This document shows positions 1 to 12,900 of a stretch of DNA of 64,000 nt, in pieces. Origin of the DNA: Rotaria sordida (taxonomy: Eukaryota; Rotifera; Eurotatoria; Philodinida; Philodinidae); the NCBI GenBank assembly GCA_905250125.1, contig CAJNOL010000333.1, positions 62,001 to 126,000 on the forward strand, given 5' to 3'. The number at the start of each line of letters is the position of its first letter. Within the stretch, counting starts at the first letter, position 1. The notes beneath the pieces were generated by a model. The model ran no database searches. It was not told the DNA's origin and was given only the letters and a program-made list of their open reading frames with translations. The position numbers and the translations under genes are program-made.

Positions 1-312
1 ACAGATTCTATCAAGCTTCGAAACAAAAATTTTTATTATCTAGAGATTTTAACAAATGAATTTGTACTGTTTGGAATTGATTTTGAACTTCTCATTCGGT
101 TATAAGAAGAATTTTTCGTTTGTATACTTGTACGTGACTACGTATGAAAAGTAAGTCGATTTTTTTTTTGAAAAATCTAGGCATATTCAGAAGAAAATTT
201 CGTAGTCTCAGAAATTGTCGATATTTAGTTTTTAAAAATACTACCTCAACTCACAGTTTTTTTAAACATTGAACAAAGGTCTCTAGTGTTAATTTTTTCA
301 GAGTATGTCGAG
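1..312. other. Non-coding DNA left of the hAT MITE
   Basis: AT-rich sequence with no coding-like frame on either strand. It probably belongs to the dynein intron that continues past the left edge, because the dynein exon ending at 969 has a clean donor and no further C-terminal exon is recognisable between 1 and 966. The dynein C-terminus (about the last 150 residues by family length) is therefore outside the window. Confidence 0.5.
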
Positions 313-731
313 TAGAGAGCTGCGGGTCCATGTTTTTTTGGACCCGGACCCGGACCCGGGCCCCGGAAAAACTAAATTTTTAGATCCCGACCCGGACCCG
401 GACCCGGCTGAGTCCAGACCCAGACCCGATCCTCTTTTCACCAATATTTGACACCCTATGTGTACATGAACAGAAAAGGGAACACAATTTTAGCTCTTCA
501 TTGGAGACTTTAAAGGTCAAATGAGTGTAGAATTATTTCTGACTGTTTCTTTTTCAATTTTGTTAACTTCAATTGTTATTGTTATATGTTTTCATTCATA
601 ACTTAATGCAGACCGGGTCTGACTTTCCTCTTAGGTTTAGACCCGGACCCGGACCCGGGCCCGGTAAAAGCTAAATTTTCAGACCCGGACCCGGGTCCGG
701 GCCCGGGTCTGGAAGGACCCGCAGCTCTCTA
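313..731. mobile_element. hAT-type non-autonomous MITE (419 bp)
   Basis: The element begins TAGAGAGCTGCGGGTCC (313-329) and ends with the exact reverse complement (715-731), a perfect 17-bp terminal inverted repeat. It is flanked by identical 8-bp copies of ATGTCGAG at 305-312 and 732-739. An 8-bp target duplication plus a TIR starting TAGAG (hAT consensus YARNG) identifies the hAT superfamily. The interior holds no transposase frame; it carries GGACCC-type short repeats in both orientations near each end, giving strong foldback potential. It lies in a dynein intron. The exact target duplication suggests a fairly recent insertion. Confidence 0.85.
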
Positions 732-968
732 ATGTCGAGTAACTTAACATAGAAAAATTAGCTTTGAAAAGGTTTATTATCTTGAGATACACGTGTTTTA
801 ATTTTGTGAAATGACTTTAAAACATCTTCATGTGTTTCTTGTCTATACAAAAAAAAAAGATCTATGTGTCAATCTTTTATTAGTTCGCAATCGTACAGAT
901 GTAACAATTCTGTATAATTTTTATGCTAATAAAATTTCTTTATATTAACAAAAGAGAATAAATCTGAC

Positions 969-3900
969 CTGATTGAGGTTGTAATTCAATTAATTGTTCC
1001 CACATATCTCTTGCAGATTTTGTATAATAACCAATTTCAGCATTTGGATGTAAACCAAATACTTCCGGTGTATTTGTTAATGGTAATGATTCAATATATT
1101 CTATAAAATAGAATACGAAAAAAAAAACACGTATAGAAATTAAATTTTTTTAAAATAAATAAAATGATAATTATAACAATAAATAGGTGAAAAACAATAA
1201 ATAATAAATAAAAAAAACATGCAAAGTGAATGGAATACAACGATATGTATTACTTTTCGATAATTTATGCAATCTTCCTGTTTAATAACGTGAATAAAAA
1301 TGGTGTTTGAAGAAAAAAAAAAAGATTCGTGGATAGAAGTAAAATATCTCAACCATGCAAAGAATTCTTTTTCTGTGTTTTGGGTTTTTTTTTGTGATTT
1401 TTACTTACGTTTTGATGCTTCTAGAATAATTAAATGTACAACGATATTAAAATTATAATCAAACAAGTTAATTACAAATCCCATTTCCTCTATATTTTTT
1501 TTTATTGTAATGGGTGGCTCATAATGAATCAGATTAAATGTAAATGCAATTTTTTTTCCTCATTTGAGTTCATACATCAAACAATAGAAAATTTCAAGCT
1601 TTACAAAACTAAAAACTTCACTTTTAAAAAGAATATTTTGACTTTGCACGATAATCCAATATATTCCCACTGCAGTGTATCGTTATGTTCATGCTTTGAA
1701 AAATATTCCTCATGATGGCTTTCTGAGCAATAAAGTTTTCTTTTTGAATTAAACTTCAGTTGCAAAGTCTTTATTTGACATTCAAACAACTGTCAAATTT
1801 CGTTCTCTGCAAGGTGATGTAGCTGGTGAATCACAGTTAGAGCCGATCGGATCCGAATCCTCAACAAGATTACAAGGTTTTTTATAAAAGTGAAGTATAC
1901 AGTTTTGTAGAACTTGAAATTCTCCATCTTTCGATATATAGTAAATGATTGAAAAAACTGCATTTATAATTAGTCTGATTCATTACAGTTCATCCGTTAT
2001 TAGAAAAGAAGCTCTTAGCACAATTCTTGCAGAATTAAAATGTGAAATACGATGGTACTGTTGGTATTGTGAAAGAGAGAATTGATCAATATATATGTTT
2101 CAATTTATGAATTTCTACTTACTATCTTCAACACTCTTTTGAGATCATGTTTCACAAAAAAAAAAATGAGTATAACATTTTCTTTCATTTACCTAATGCA
2201 GTTTCTTTAATTGGTAATCCAGTTGGTGGTGCTTGTTCTTGATTAGCTGTTGGAATATAATAAGTAACATCTTCTGTACGATGAAAATAGAATGGTTGAA
2301 ATGTATCAAATATAAAATCTCCCATATATTCATCCATATATGTGCGTAAAACACGTCGATCAAAATCATCAATAGCACGACCACCGTACATAACCTTTGA
2401 AGAAAGACAGAAGAAAAAAATACAAAATGAAACAACAAAAAAAACAATAAACAATAAATTTCAACTTACTTCACCAATTAAATATTTTAATGAACCCCAT
2501 GGAAGTTTTGGATCATTATTAATAACAGCTTTACTTAAATAAGTATCAAGTATTTGCATACAAACACGAAAATCTGATTCATTAAAATCATATGAAACAT
2601 TCCAACCAATTTTATCATATTTACGACGTTCTTGTACAACAGCATGAAAAAATGCTAAAACAAATACTAATGATGGAAATGCATCACTTGGACAATCATT
2701 AAATGCTTGACCAGGAATTTTAAAGTATGTATTACGTAAATTAAGTTTTAAACCATTAGGTGGTTCTGTAACAACTTTAAGTGAACGTTGTAATATACCA
2801 ATTGGAAATTTTGGTGTTGGTTCAGTTGTTAACCATAAACGAAAATCAGGATGTGGTTTAGATAATTTATCTAAATGTTTTTCTAATTCAAATAACCATT
2901 TAACTAATAAATGACAATTTTGTAACATTAACCAATAACCACGACTAACAGCTTGTTCCATTAGATTAATAGCAACCTAAATAAATTATTTATATTTAAA
3001 ATTTAAAAAAAAATATTTCTAATCATGTCTCTTTTTTTTTTTTCATTTCGAAAGTAAATAATATTAGAATTGATAAACTTTATTTGAGAAAAATAGATTT
3101 GTCTTTTCGAAACTTATATTAGTAATTGATATTTTTTTTTTGTTTAGAAATAAAAAAAAAAAAAAAAGAAATAAAATCTAAATTTAATTTTTATTTAATT
3201 ATCAAATAATTCTTTTTTAATTTCTACCTTTTCTTGTCCTTGACCCATAGCTAATAATTTAACTTTTGCAGCACCAAATTCTGTACGTTCAGCTAATTTA
3301 AGTAAATCAGTTGTTGGATCACTACCAGGACTTAAAATAAATATAATTGGTGATAATGGTGTACTTTGTTCCCAAATAGCTTCAAAATGAATAACAGGTG
3401 GTGTAACAAATTGATCACCCATAATTTTTGTAACATATTGTGTTATAGCTAAATAAATACGATCAACACGAAAACATCTTAATAACATTAAATTTTGAAA
3501 TGCAGATGAACGTTGACCATAATCCATTGGAAAATGTTCTTCTTGTTCTGGTGCATCACTATCGAACCACTAGAAAAGAAAAATAAATTTCTTTGTTTTT
3601 TTTTTTCTTATCTTTCTTTTGTAAATCAAAATTTAACCTTTTTCCAAACATGTTCATTATGTTCAATATCATCAAGTAAAGTAGCAAATTGATTAAAATC
3701 TCTTGATAATCTTACACAATCTTCCCATGTTTGATCTTGTATCCATAAAAATGGTTTTTTACGTTTTGATTTTTCTAATGATAAATTTCCTTTAATAAAA
3801 AAATCTAATTCATCTTGTGTTAAATTTCCACGATCTTGTTCAAGTTTTATTGTTATATCAAATGAAAATAATAATTTATGTTTTTCAAATATACCCGTAC

Positions 3901-6900
3901 AACCATAATTATATACATTTAATGTTAATGTATTCATAATATTTTTTAAACGACGTTCAAGATTTGGATCAGGTATTGATTTACGTAAAGAAAATTCAAA
4001 TACATCAAGATAACTTGTTAATGAATATTGATACATTGTATTAATAAGAGACATTTCTGAAAGAACAAAAAATAGAATAGCACCACGTTTAGCAGCTGGA
4101 CGATAACCATCACGAAGTTTTTCTATATCTTTTGATGTTTTTGATGCCAAACGTAATCTAAAAAAAAACACACATTTATTTTAGGAAAAAAAAAGAGAAA
4201 TATTGAAGGTTAACCCTTAAAAGTCGAATGTCCCTCTCAAGGGTTGATTTGACAATTTATCTCGTTTGGAAGCCATTTTTTCCTAGATTTCGCAAGAACG
4301 GTTCAATTAAAAATTCTGAAACTTTCAGGCTAGATAGATCTTGACTAGTAGAGCAAAAGTTGTCATAGATGTAGGATTTCCGGATGCTTTCTCCTATGAG
4401 ATGTTGGGAACGCAAGGGCCAAAAATGACCTGAAGTCTGCTCGCAAACAGTCAAAAATATTGTTTCCTTCACTTAGAAGAGAACCAAAATACTGGAAGCC
4501 CTATCTAAAAAATAGATGCTACTTCCGATTATTCGATGTAGGATTTTATTACATCGAATAAACTAAGAAAAATTTCGATCGTTAGAAAACTAGAGTCTAT
4601 TGGACTGGTTCTAAGGTTAGTGTGAGACACATTTTATCAACTGAATTCGAGTGCGAAAATTTTGCACATAACGAATTCTATTAGATAGATGTTCATTAAA
4701 ACTTACTTTTCATTAACTTCATCAGCTTTGGATTTTGTTTCATCTAATGTTGATATTAATTCAACATTATCTAACATATTACCTGTTGAATTAGCTAATT
4801 CACGTAAAAGTGCATCTTCAAGATCTTTTAATAATTTTTTATTTATTGACATTTCTTGTATAAGACGTTCACGTTGTTCTTCTAATTCTCGTCGTTCATT
4901 TTTAACAATAACAGCAAGTAATTGATCTTCAAGACCTTTTAATGTAACTGTATAATTAATAACCATAGATTTTCCAAAATGTGCTGGTGTTAAACGTGGA
5001 TTTGGTAATTTTGATGTTAAATAAAGACGAAATGATGGATCATAATCAACTTCTTTATCACCTAAAACAACAAATTGTCGTCCTTCAATACCTACAAAAA
5101 AAAACAAAAATATAAGAATAATAATTTTATTTCAATAAAAATTCTAACCTCGAACATTTTTTTCTAAAACATTATCAATAACAGGATCAAAATATTCATC
5201 ACAATCTTGAAATAATATTGGAAAACCATATTTAATTGACATTTCCAAATGTTTTAAAAAATCACTATCATGAAATGTTAAAATTTTTAAATTATTTTTT
5301 TCTTCACGTTTTTTTATCCATTTTAATGCTTGTTGTTGAGGATCAATACAAAATGGAAAACGACTTGATTGTGTTGTTAATATACCATTTTGTACAGATA
5401 ATTCATCTGGTGGTAAACCTTCACTTGTCCATTTTGATATTTCAACATCACTTGTTAATAATTCATCTAAACGTATTGGTTGTGATAATGGAACTTCTTT
5501 TTCTAATAAATCTTTTTCCCATAATTCACGTAATAATTCATGACGAAATTCAAATGTAAATGCACCAACATATGCAAGAAATGATGCACATATTAATGTA
5601 TCACCAAGTAAACGACGTAATTTATGTTTTAATTCTTCTAAATCATTATTCCAACTAAAATGATAAAAATATGAAATTCAATTTGTTTTTTATTTAAAAA
5701 ATTTTACCGTTGTTTTTCAGATGATAAACCAGAAATAAGTTTATCAGCAGCTAGAAAATAAAAGAAAAATATTTATGAAATTTAGATAAAACCTAATATT
5801 GAATTTTCTTTTTTTTTTGACAGGTAAGATAATTCTTCATCAAATAAAGAATTAACGATTAAATCTGCAAGATAGAAAAATCTGATTTCATCTAATCATA
5901 CCAATTTTTCGTCTTTCCATAATAGCTGTTTCTTCTTCAATAACTCGTTTTTTCTCCATAGCTTCTTCATAAGTTTTATTTAAATCTGCTAATGTTTTTT
6001 GTAAATCACTAATTTGTTGTTGAGTACTATTTAATTCATCTGTTGCTCGTTTTGCTTCTGCTAGTAATCTCTGTAAACGAAATAGAAAATATCAATTAAT
6101 ATATGAAAAACTAAATAAATAAAAACTAAAATTTACTATGACTAAATCAGATTTTGGTTTAACAACACGATAAACTCGAACACAATTTAAAACATTTAAT
6201 GAATATTTAAGCATTCCAGCACCAGCTTGTGATTTTTTTTTCATTAATTCAATTAAATACTCATTTTTTTTGTCAGGATCTGGTATAACATTATTAACTT
6301 CTTTTAAAAGATTATCTTCAAGCATTTCAAGTATTGTACGTAATTTTCTTTCTGTTGTTTGTGATAATTTTTCAATAGGAACTTCAAGTAATTGTTTTAA
6401 AAATCCAACATCTTTAAAACAAAAAAAAAGAAAAGAAATTATTAAAAATAATTTTCTTCGAAATAAAAAATATTTTACCAGCCATCATTGCTTGACATTC
6501 ACCCCATGTATCAGCACTTTGTGGTCGTAAAATAGCAAGAACTGAACGACAAACAGTAGCTACAGGAACAGCTGGTTGTTTAAAACCTCTAGAAGAAAGA
6601 AACAAATTTTTTTTGCAAAAAAAAAAAAAAAAACAAAGAAATAAAAACAATTCTTTTACCGAATTTCTGCTACTTGATTATTTGTTATTTCTTTAACAGC
6701 TTTTCTAGCTTCTTCTAATGCTGGTAGAGCAGCAGCTAATTCAACATCAGCTTCTCCCTAATCAAATTTAAATAATTAAATTAAATTTTTTGATTTATAA
6801 ATAAATTAATATCAAACATACTTTTTTCACACTAATTTCAGCTTGTTTAATATCAAGTGATTTTTTCTTTTCAATTGCTCCACCTTCCATTTCACGTGCT

Positions 6901-9900
6901 GATGCTGTTTTTTCAGCTATTTCAGCAAGTAATTTTTGACATTCTTCAGAACGTTTTTGAACTTCTTTTCGTTGTACTTGTAAACGTGCATCAAGTTCTT
7001 TTAATTCAACTTGTGCTTCATCAATTTTTTCTAAACCACCAGCAAGACGTTGTTGCTAAATAAATTAACAAATATAATTTGAAATCAATATAATATATAC
7101 TATTCAATTCGAAATATAATATAACATTTGATAGAAACATTATAGAGACCCGCGACTTTTCATCATTCAAGAGAGAAGATCCGAAGTCATTGACATCTGA
7201 TTGATTAATTGCTGACTCATCAAATTTTGATGACTTCGAATCTTTTCTATTGAATGACGAAAACCGCAAGTCTCTATGATTTTCCTATCAAAAGTTATAT
7301 TATATTTTGAAATTGATAATAGATATATAAAAACTAACTTGTGCTAAATTTTCTTTATTTTTTCGTTCTAATAATTTTAAATATGTTGAAATAAAATCGA
7401 GATAATTTTTTGGTGTTGTAAAATTATGACGACGAAGTTTCTTAGCAAATTGTTCACTATAATGTTCAACAGATTGATGAACCATAACCATATGTGTCAC
7501 AATAGCTTGACGGTGTTGTTTCGGTATAAATTCATTCTATTATTAGAAGAAAATTAATAAGTATATTTTAAATAGAATTTATATAGCCCATAAAGGAAAA
7601 GAAGAAAATTTTAAAAGATATATATCGATAATTTTGACAGAGCGAGAATCATAGTTTAGCATCTTACTCACAAAACGTTTTTTTATGGAAAACTATATAT
7701 ATATTAAAATGTTAATAAAAAAAAAAATATGAATTTTATCAAAATAAAAATAAATCATTTCACTCATTTTTCTTCATTATTAAAAATACTTACATCTTCA
7801 GATAATAATGAAGTTGATACAGCATAAAGAGCTTGTTCAGGCCAAGGAAGAAACCAATCAATTATAGCATTATTAATCAAACCTATAATCATTACAGAAT
7901 CTTATCAATAATTTTGTTTTTTTAAATGTTTTTTACCTGGAAAATTTCGACAACGTGTACGTAATGTGTCACCTGTTGGTGACATGCATAACACCACATG
8001 TAAATTAATCGAACATTTTGTAACAAAATATTGCCAAATACTTTCCTTAGCTGGACTAGCTCCATTTTTCATAGCTTCATCTCGAATCTAAATTAATTAT
8101 AATTTAAAAAATATTTTCTCAACAAAAAAGAAATTTACATTTCCAATGATGCCTTCACGTTCTTCATCAGCAAATAATGCAGGTACCATACCAGTTGTTA
8201 ACATATTATTAATTAATTCCAAAAATCCTATATTTTTTTTTTGTAAAAATATATTAAAATTCTATTTAGAAAAAAAGAAAAGAACAGAAAATAAACCTTC
8301 TTCAGCAACATGTTGATCACCAAACATAAAAACAATTTTTTTATTTTCCATACCAAGTTTATTATAAAGAATTTTTAAATCTTCACGAAAATGTGTTTCA
8401 CTATAACCACGACTAAGTTTTATTTCAAATATTTCACAACCAGCTGAAAATGTTGCTAAACGTGTTACTTTAAAAGAAAATGAAAATAATTAAAATTAAA
8501 AATATGTAAAAAAAAAAAAAAAAAAGAATCTTACATGAAGCTTTTCCACTACCACCAACACCAACTAATAATGCATTTCCTTTATCCATACGTATTACAC
8601 GATGAATTCGTGTTAAATGTTCAAGTGCATCTTCAAATAGAACTAAACTCATACGAGTATTTTGTTCATTATATTCTTGAAGAATCTAAAATAAAAGCAA
8701 AAAATTTCTAAGAAAATAAATAGAAATTTTGAAAAATTATACTTCATCAAATAATGCTTTAGCAGCATCATAATCTTGAATATCTTCATAAATTTTAGCT
8801 TCACCAACATCGAGTGCTGTTCGATAATCACCAAAAAGTGATGGTTGACGAAATATTATTTCACTATGAGGTTTTAATGTTGGTTGATCATTGACTAAAC
8901 TTTGTAATTTTTCCTGAAAAGAATAAAAAATCGAATTGTTTTTTTTTTATATTCAGAATTAATTCAATCTGAGAAAATTATCAATAAAATATTTCCATAT
9001 TTGAAAAGATCTATCATGTGTCGAACATCGTTTGACTTTATATTATGACTACTAGTAGGTCTTGTTGAGATGTTTTAGGCTTTTTATCACAAAAAAAATA
9101 CTATTCATTTGAATGTTCGTATTTTAATCGATTTCTTATCAAATCCAAAAACAAAGTTATCTTCCAATGAACATACATCAAGAAATTTTCGATCTGTTGT
9201 ATCAATTAAACGATCATAAAGTACACGTAAACATTCATTACGCCAAACTCGTGTCATTTGAGCAGCTGTTTGAAAACGTTCAGGTGTTGTTGAAACCAAA
9301 CCATTAAATATTCGACTTAAATCTCGAAGATTAAATATATAATGAAATTTTGATGGTGTTGGTGGAAGTGCATCAAGAATTGAACTTTAAAATAAAAAAC
9401 AATAAAATAGATAAAATAAAACTTCAACTTACTGATAAAGTTCCATTGTCATTCGAGTTAATATTGGTGCAACTTCTTGTACTTCTTTATTAAATGTTTG
9501 TAAATGTCCTTCAAGAATTGAATGATAAATAAGAAATAGTGATTCTTCTGATGGAAATGTTATATTGAAAACATTGAATAATGAAATAAATCTTGGGTCA
9601 ACATCATTTCTTCCACCTCCAGGCTATATAAAAAGAAAATTCAAAAAATAAATTAATCAAAAATCAAAATAAAAAAAAATAAAGAAAGAACAAACTTTTC
9701 CCATAGCAGCAATAAAAACCATATCTTGATATTTCTTCCAATTTAAATCTTTTCCTCGATCATACATTCCACCTTTTTCAAGTAATAATTTCAAAAGTGC
9801 TATTGGTTGTTGTGTACCATATGTATCAACTTTTGGCATATTTAAATCATCAATAAATACAACTAATTTTTTTCCTGGTGGTGGTCCATATGTATCTTTT

Positions 9901-12900
9901 GTTCGTTTTTCAACATTAGATTCAAAATTTCTTTGAACATCCATCGATGATGTACGTGATGAAAAATTTATATTTAATAAAAGCTAAACCAAAAGAAAAA
10001 AATACAGCTGTTACGACAATCTCTGTGAGATTACAATATGAAACACGATGTAGCTGGTGTTACTAGCCACAGAAAGATCGTTTTATTCCCTCTATTTTGA
10101 AGCACATTTCTTTCTATCCTTTTACTTAATCCTTGAGAATTGCAATAAGGAAGAAGTTCATATATTAGAACGAAACGTTAATCTATGATCGTATATCAAC
10201 AACTTCTGTCACAGTTTGTGACGTGCTCATGATTATGTGTGTCACGATTAGGGATCTGTGGGAGCAAGTGTTTTTGGTCTGGGACTACTCTTGGTTATAG
10301 TCTCGACCCTGTTCATTGTACCAGTCCGAGTCTGGTGTCCTGGTCATAGCCCTGGTTTCGATCCGGATTCACTTGCGAGCGTAGTCCCGGTCCTGGTCTC
10401 AAGAACTTCTCTTTTCCGTGGGGTCTTGGTCCTGCACATAACTAGTCACAATCTGTGGTGGTCAAAATTTTTACTCTCGATATATCAACACTTTTTTTAG
10501 ATCGTGTTCTATAAAACAACAAAAGTTCGAATACATTAAATTTAAAACATACATTTTGATCAGGATTTAATTTTCTTAAAAATGAAGTAATTGTTGCTGT
10601 TTTTGATGTACCCGATTCACCAACAAATAAAACTGGTCTTTTAATACGATAACATAATTGAAGTAACCAATCACTTCGACATGTATCAATTGTTGGAACT
10701 AATATTTCATAAAATTTTCTTTCAGGATTATGTACATATTGTGGTACAAGTCTTTTCCATGATATCCAACATTCTTTTGAAGCATCAAAAAAATATTCAA
10801 ATAATGTTGATTCATGTGTTGGTAATTCATCTAAAATAATCAAATAAATACAAAAAAAAAAAAAAATAACAATTTCATATTTCTTTTTGTCTTACCAAAT
10901 TTTGCAGTACCATCAGGTCCTTCATCAACTGAATTCATTGAAGCAAGATATTTAACTTGTGCATCAAATGTAACACGTGCCTGTTCTGTTAATCCAGCAC
11001 CAAGTGACCAATAAAGTGCTTGTAGAAAATAACATGTATAAATACTATCTTCAAGTGCATCACTTGTATTTTCATATGGTTGAAGAAGACTTTCAAGCAT
11101 ATAACATAATTGACTTGTCTATAATAAAAAGAATTATTCAAAAGAAAAAAATTCTTTTATTTATTTTTTTTTCTGTAGTAAAATTTACCATATTTAAATT
11201 TGTTAATGGAATAATTTGTTTAAGTTTTTCACCTTGTTTACCATCGATAATACCTTCTAAGATTAATGTAATTAATGGTGGAACAAATTTATCAAATAAT
11301 TGATTAAGACTTTTTTGTTCTTCTTTTTTATCACGTAAATTACACCAACGTGTCCAAAATGGACGATATTTTAAATCTTTTGGATCAACAAAAACCTGAT
11401 AAACAAAAAAATTTTGAATAAAAAAGAAAAAATTAAACATTTTATTTTACCATTCCACAACGTGAAACAGTAGCTGGACTAGCATATTGAAGATCACCAA
11501 CTTCAAATAACATAGCACAATGTGATTGTAAACGAATACGTTCACCATTAGCTAATGTTAAAAGTTTATTATCATCCATAACGGAATTCTAAAGCAAAAA
11601 AAAAACAAACAATCGAAACTCATATATTTACAAAATAAAAACAAACCATATTTTCAATCCAAAGTGCATCAACATCACCATCATATAGAATATATCGACG
11701 TTCTTTTTTATCAGTTGGTTTATTTATTTCACGAAATATATTTGATAATAAACCATCAGTCCAATCACGAGTTGTTGTATCCAGAAAACCATATAATTCA
11801 ATAACTGAACATGCTTTAGGATTTAATGTATGAACTTTTGTTGGTAAACTCATTCTTAAAACAAAATAAAAAGTTTTATATTTCATCTATATGAATAAAA
11901 TTTTCTCGATTATTCAAACACTATCGTATTCGAAAACAATATATGACATTAGAAGAAAAACTCAATTATCACGATATATGTGAATTCAAGAAAATTTTGT
12001 TTTTCGAATATTTTCATTTCTAATCTTCTCTTGATTTGTTTATAAAAAAAAGCTTCGATCATTTTCTATACCTAGTTTGTGCTTGAACTAAAGTACTAAT
12101 AACTGTTGATTTTCCACCTCCAGTTGGTCCAACAACCATAGTTGAATGACGTGTCATCATTGTTTCATATAATTGTACAACTTTATCAACTTGAACTTCA
12201 TCAATAACATTATTCATATGATTTATTGAATCTCTTACAGCTTTATCAAATGTTGGATATGTAACACGATCACATTTCAAACCTGGAAATAGATCAGTAA
12301 TTAAACCTTGAAATAATGGTACATCTTCATAAACAAATTTTGGCATATTCATATCACGTAAAGCACGCATTAATACAATATCCTTTCGAAGAGAAAAAAA
12401 AAAGAGAAAACAAATGAAAATCATTTCGAATCTATAAATTACTTCTGGTAATTCTGCTGAATTTCGTTTTAATTCTCCAGCCATAACTAAAACTGATTTT
12501 AAAGCTCGAAGTCCAAAATCATAATGATATTGTTTTGATAATTGTTCACGAGATAATTTATATAAAACAACCATTTTCTTAGCTAACATCTATATATATA
12601 TATATAAAAAAAATAATCTTTACAAAAAAATAAAATAAAATTTATTTAAAAACCTTTGCTAAAGAAAATCCTTCTGAGAAAAGCATAATTTCACAAATTT
12701 GTTGTAAATCAGGTACAATAACAACAACAGGACGAAATAAAGCTTTAATTGATTCAGGTAATTCTGTTCGTCCAGCATAACCAGGATTCATTGTAATAAA
12801 TGCTCCAACACGTGAATCAAGACCAATTTCAGTACCTTCAAATACAAAACGTTTGACTTTAGCAATAAGACCTTGTTGAATTGTTTTTAATTGTGATGAT

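Larger units (their letters stand above)
969..7536 (-). other. Dynein exon block 5: stalk, AAA5-AAA6, C-terminal domain
   Basis: The first coiled-coil helix of the stalk starts in 7340-7536 and continues at 6820-7056, with the microtubule-binding tip and return helix in about 6661-6759, 6475-6590, 6135-6413 and 5902-6072. AAA5 and AAA6 occupy 5147-5655, 4706-5092, 3639-4158 and 3230-3570. The C-terminal exons are 2470-2976, 2195-2393 and 969-1102. Recognisable sequence includes [14 protein letters not shown] (AAA5), [13 protein letters not shown] (AAA6) and [13 protein letters not shown]. Introns 4159-4705 and 1103-2194 are enlarged by non-coding or repeat DNA. Confidence 0.87.

Noticed and set aside
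10258..10500. Plus-strand 80-codon open frame within the dynein intron
   Set aside because: Lies in the GC-richer interior of a mobile-element copy; no recognisable transposase or other domain.
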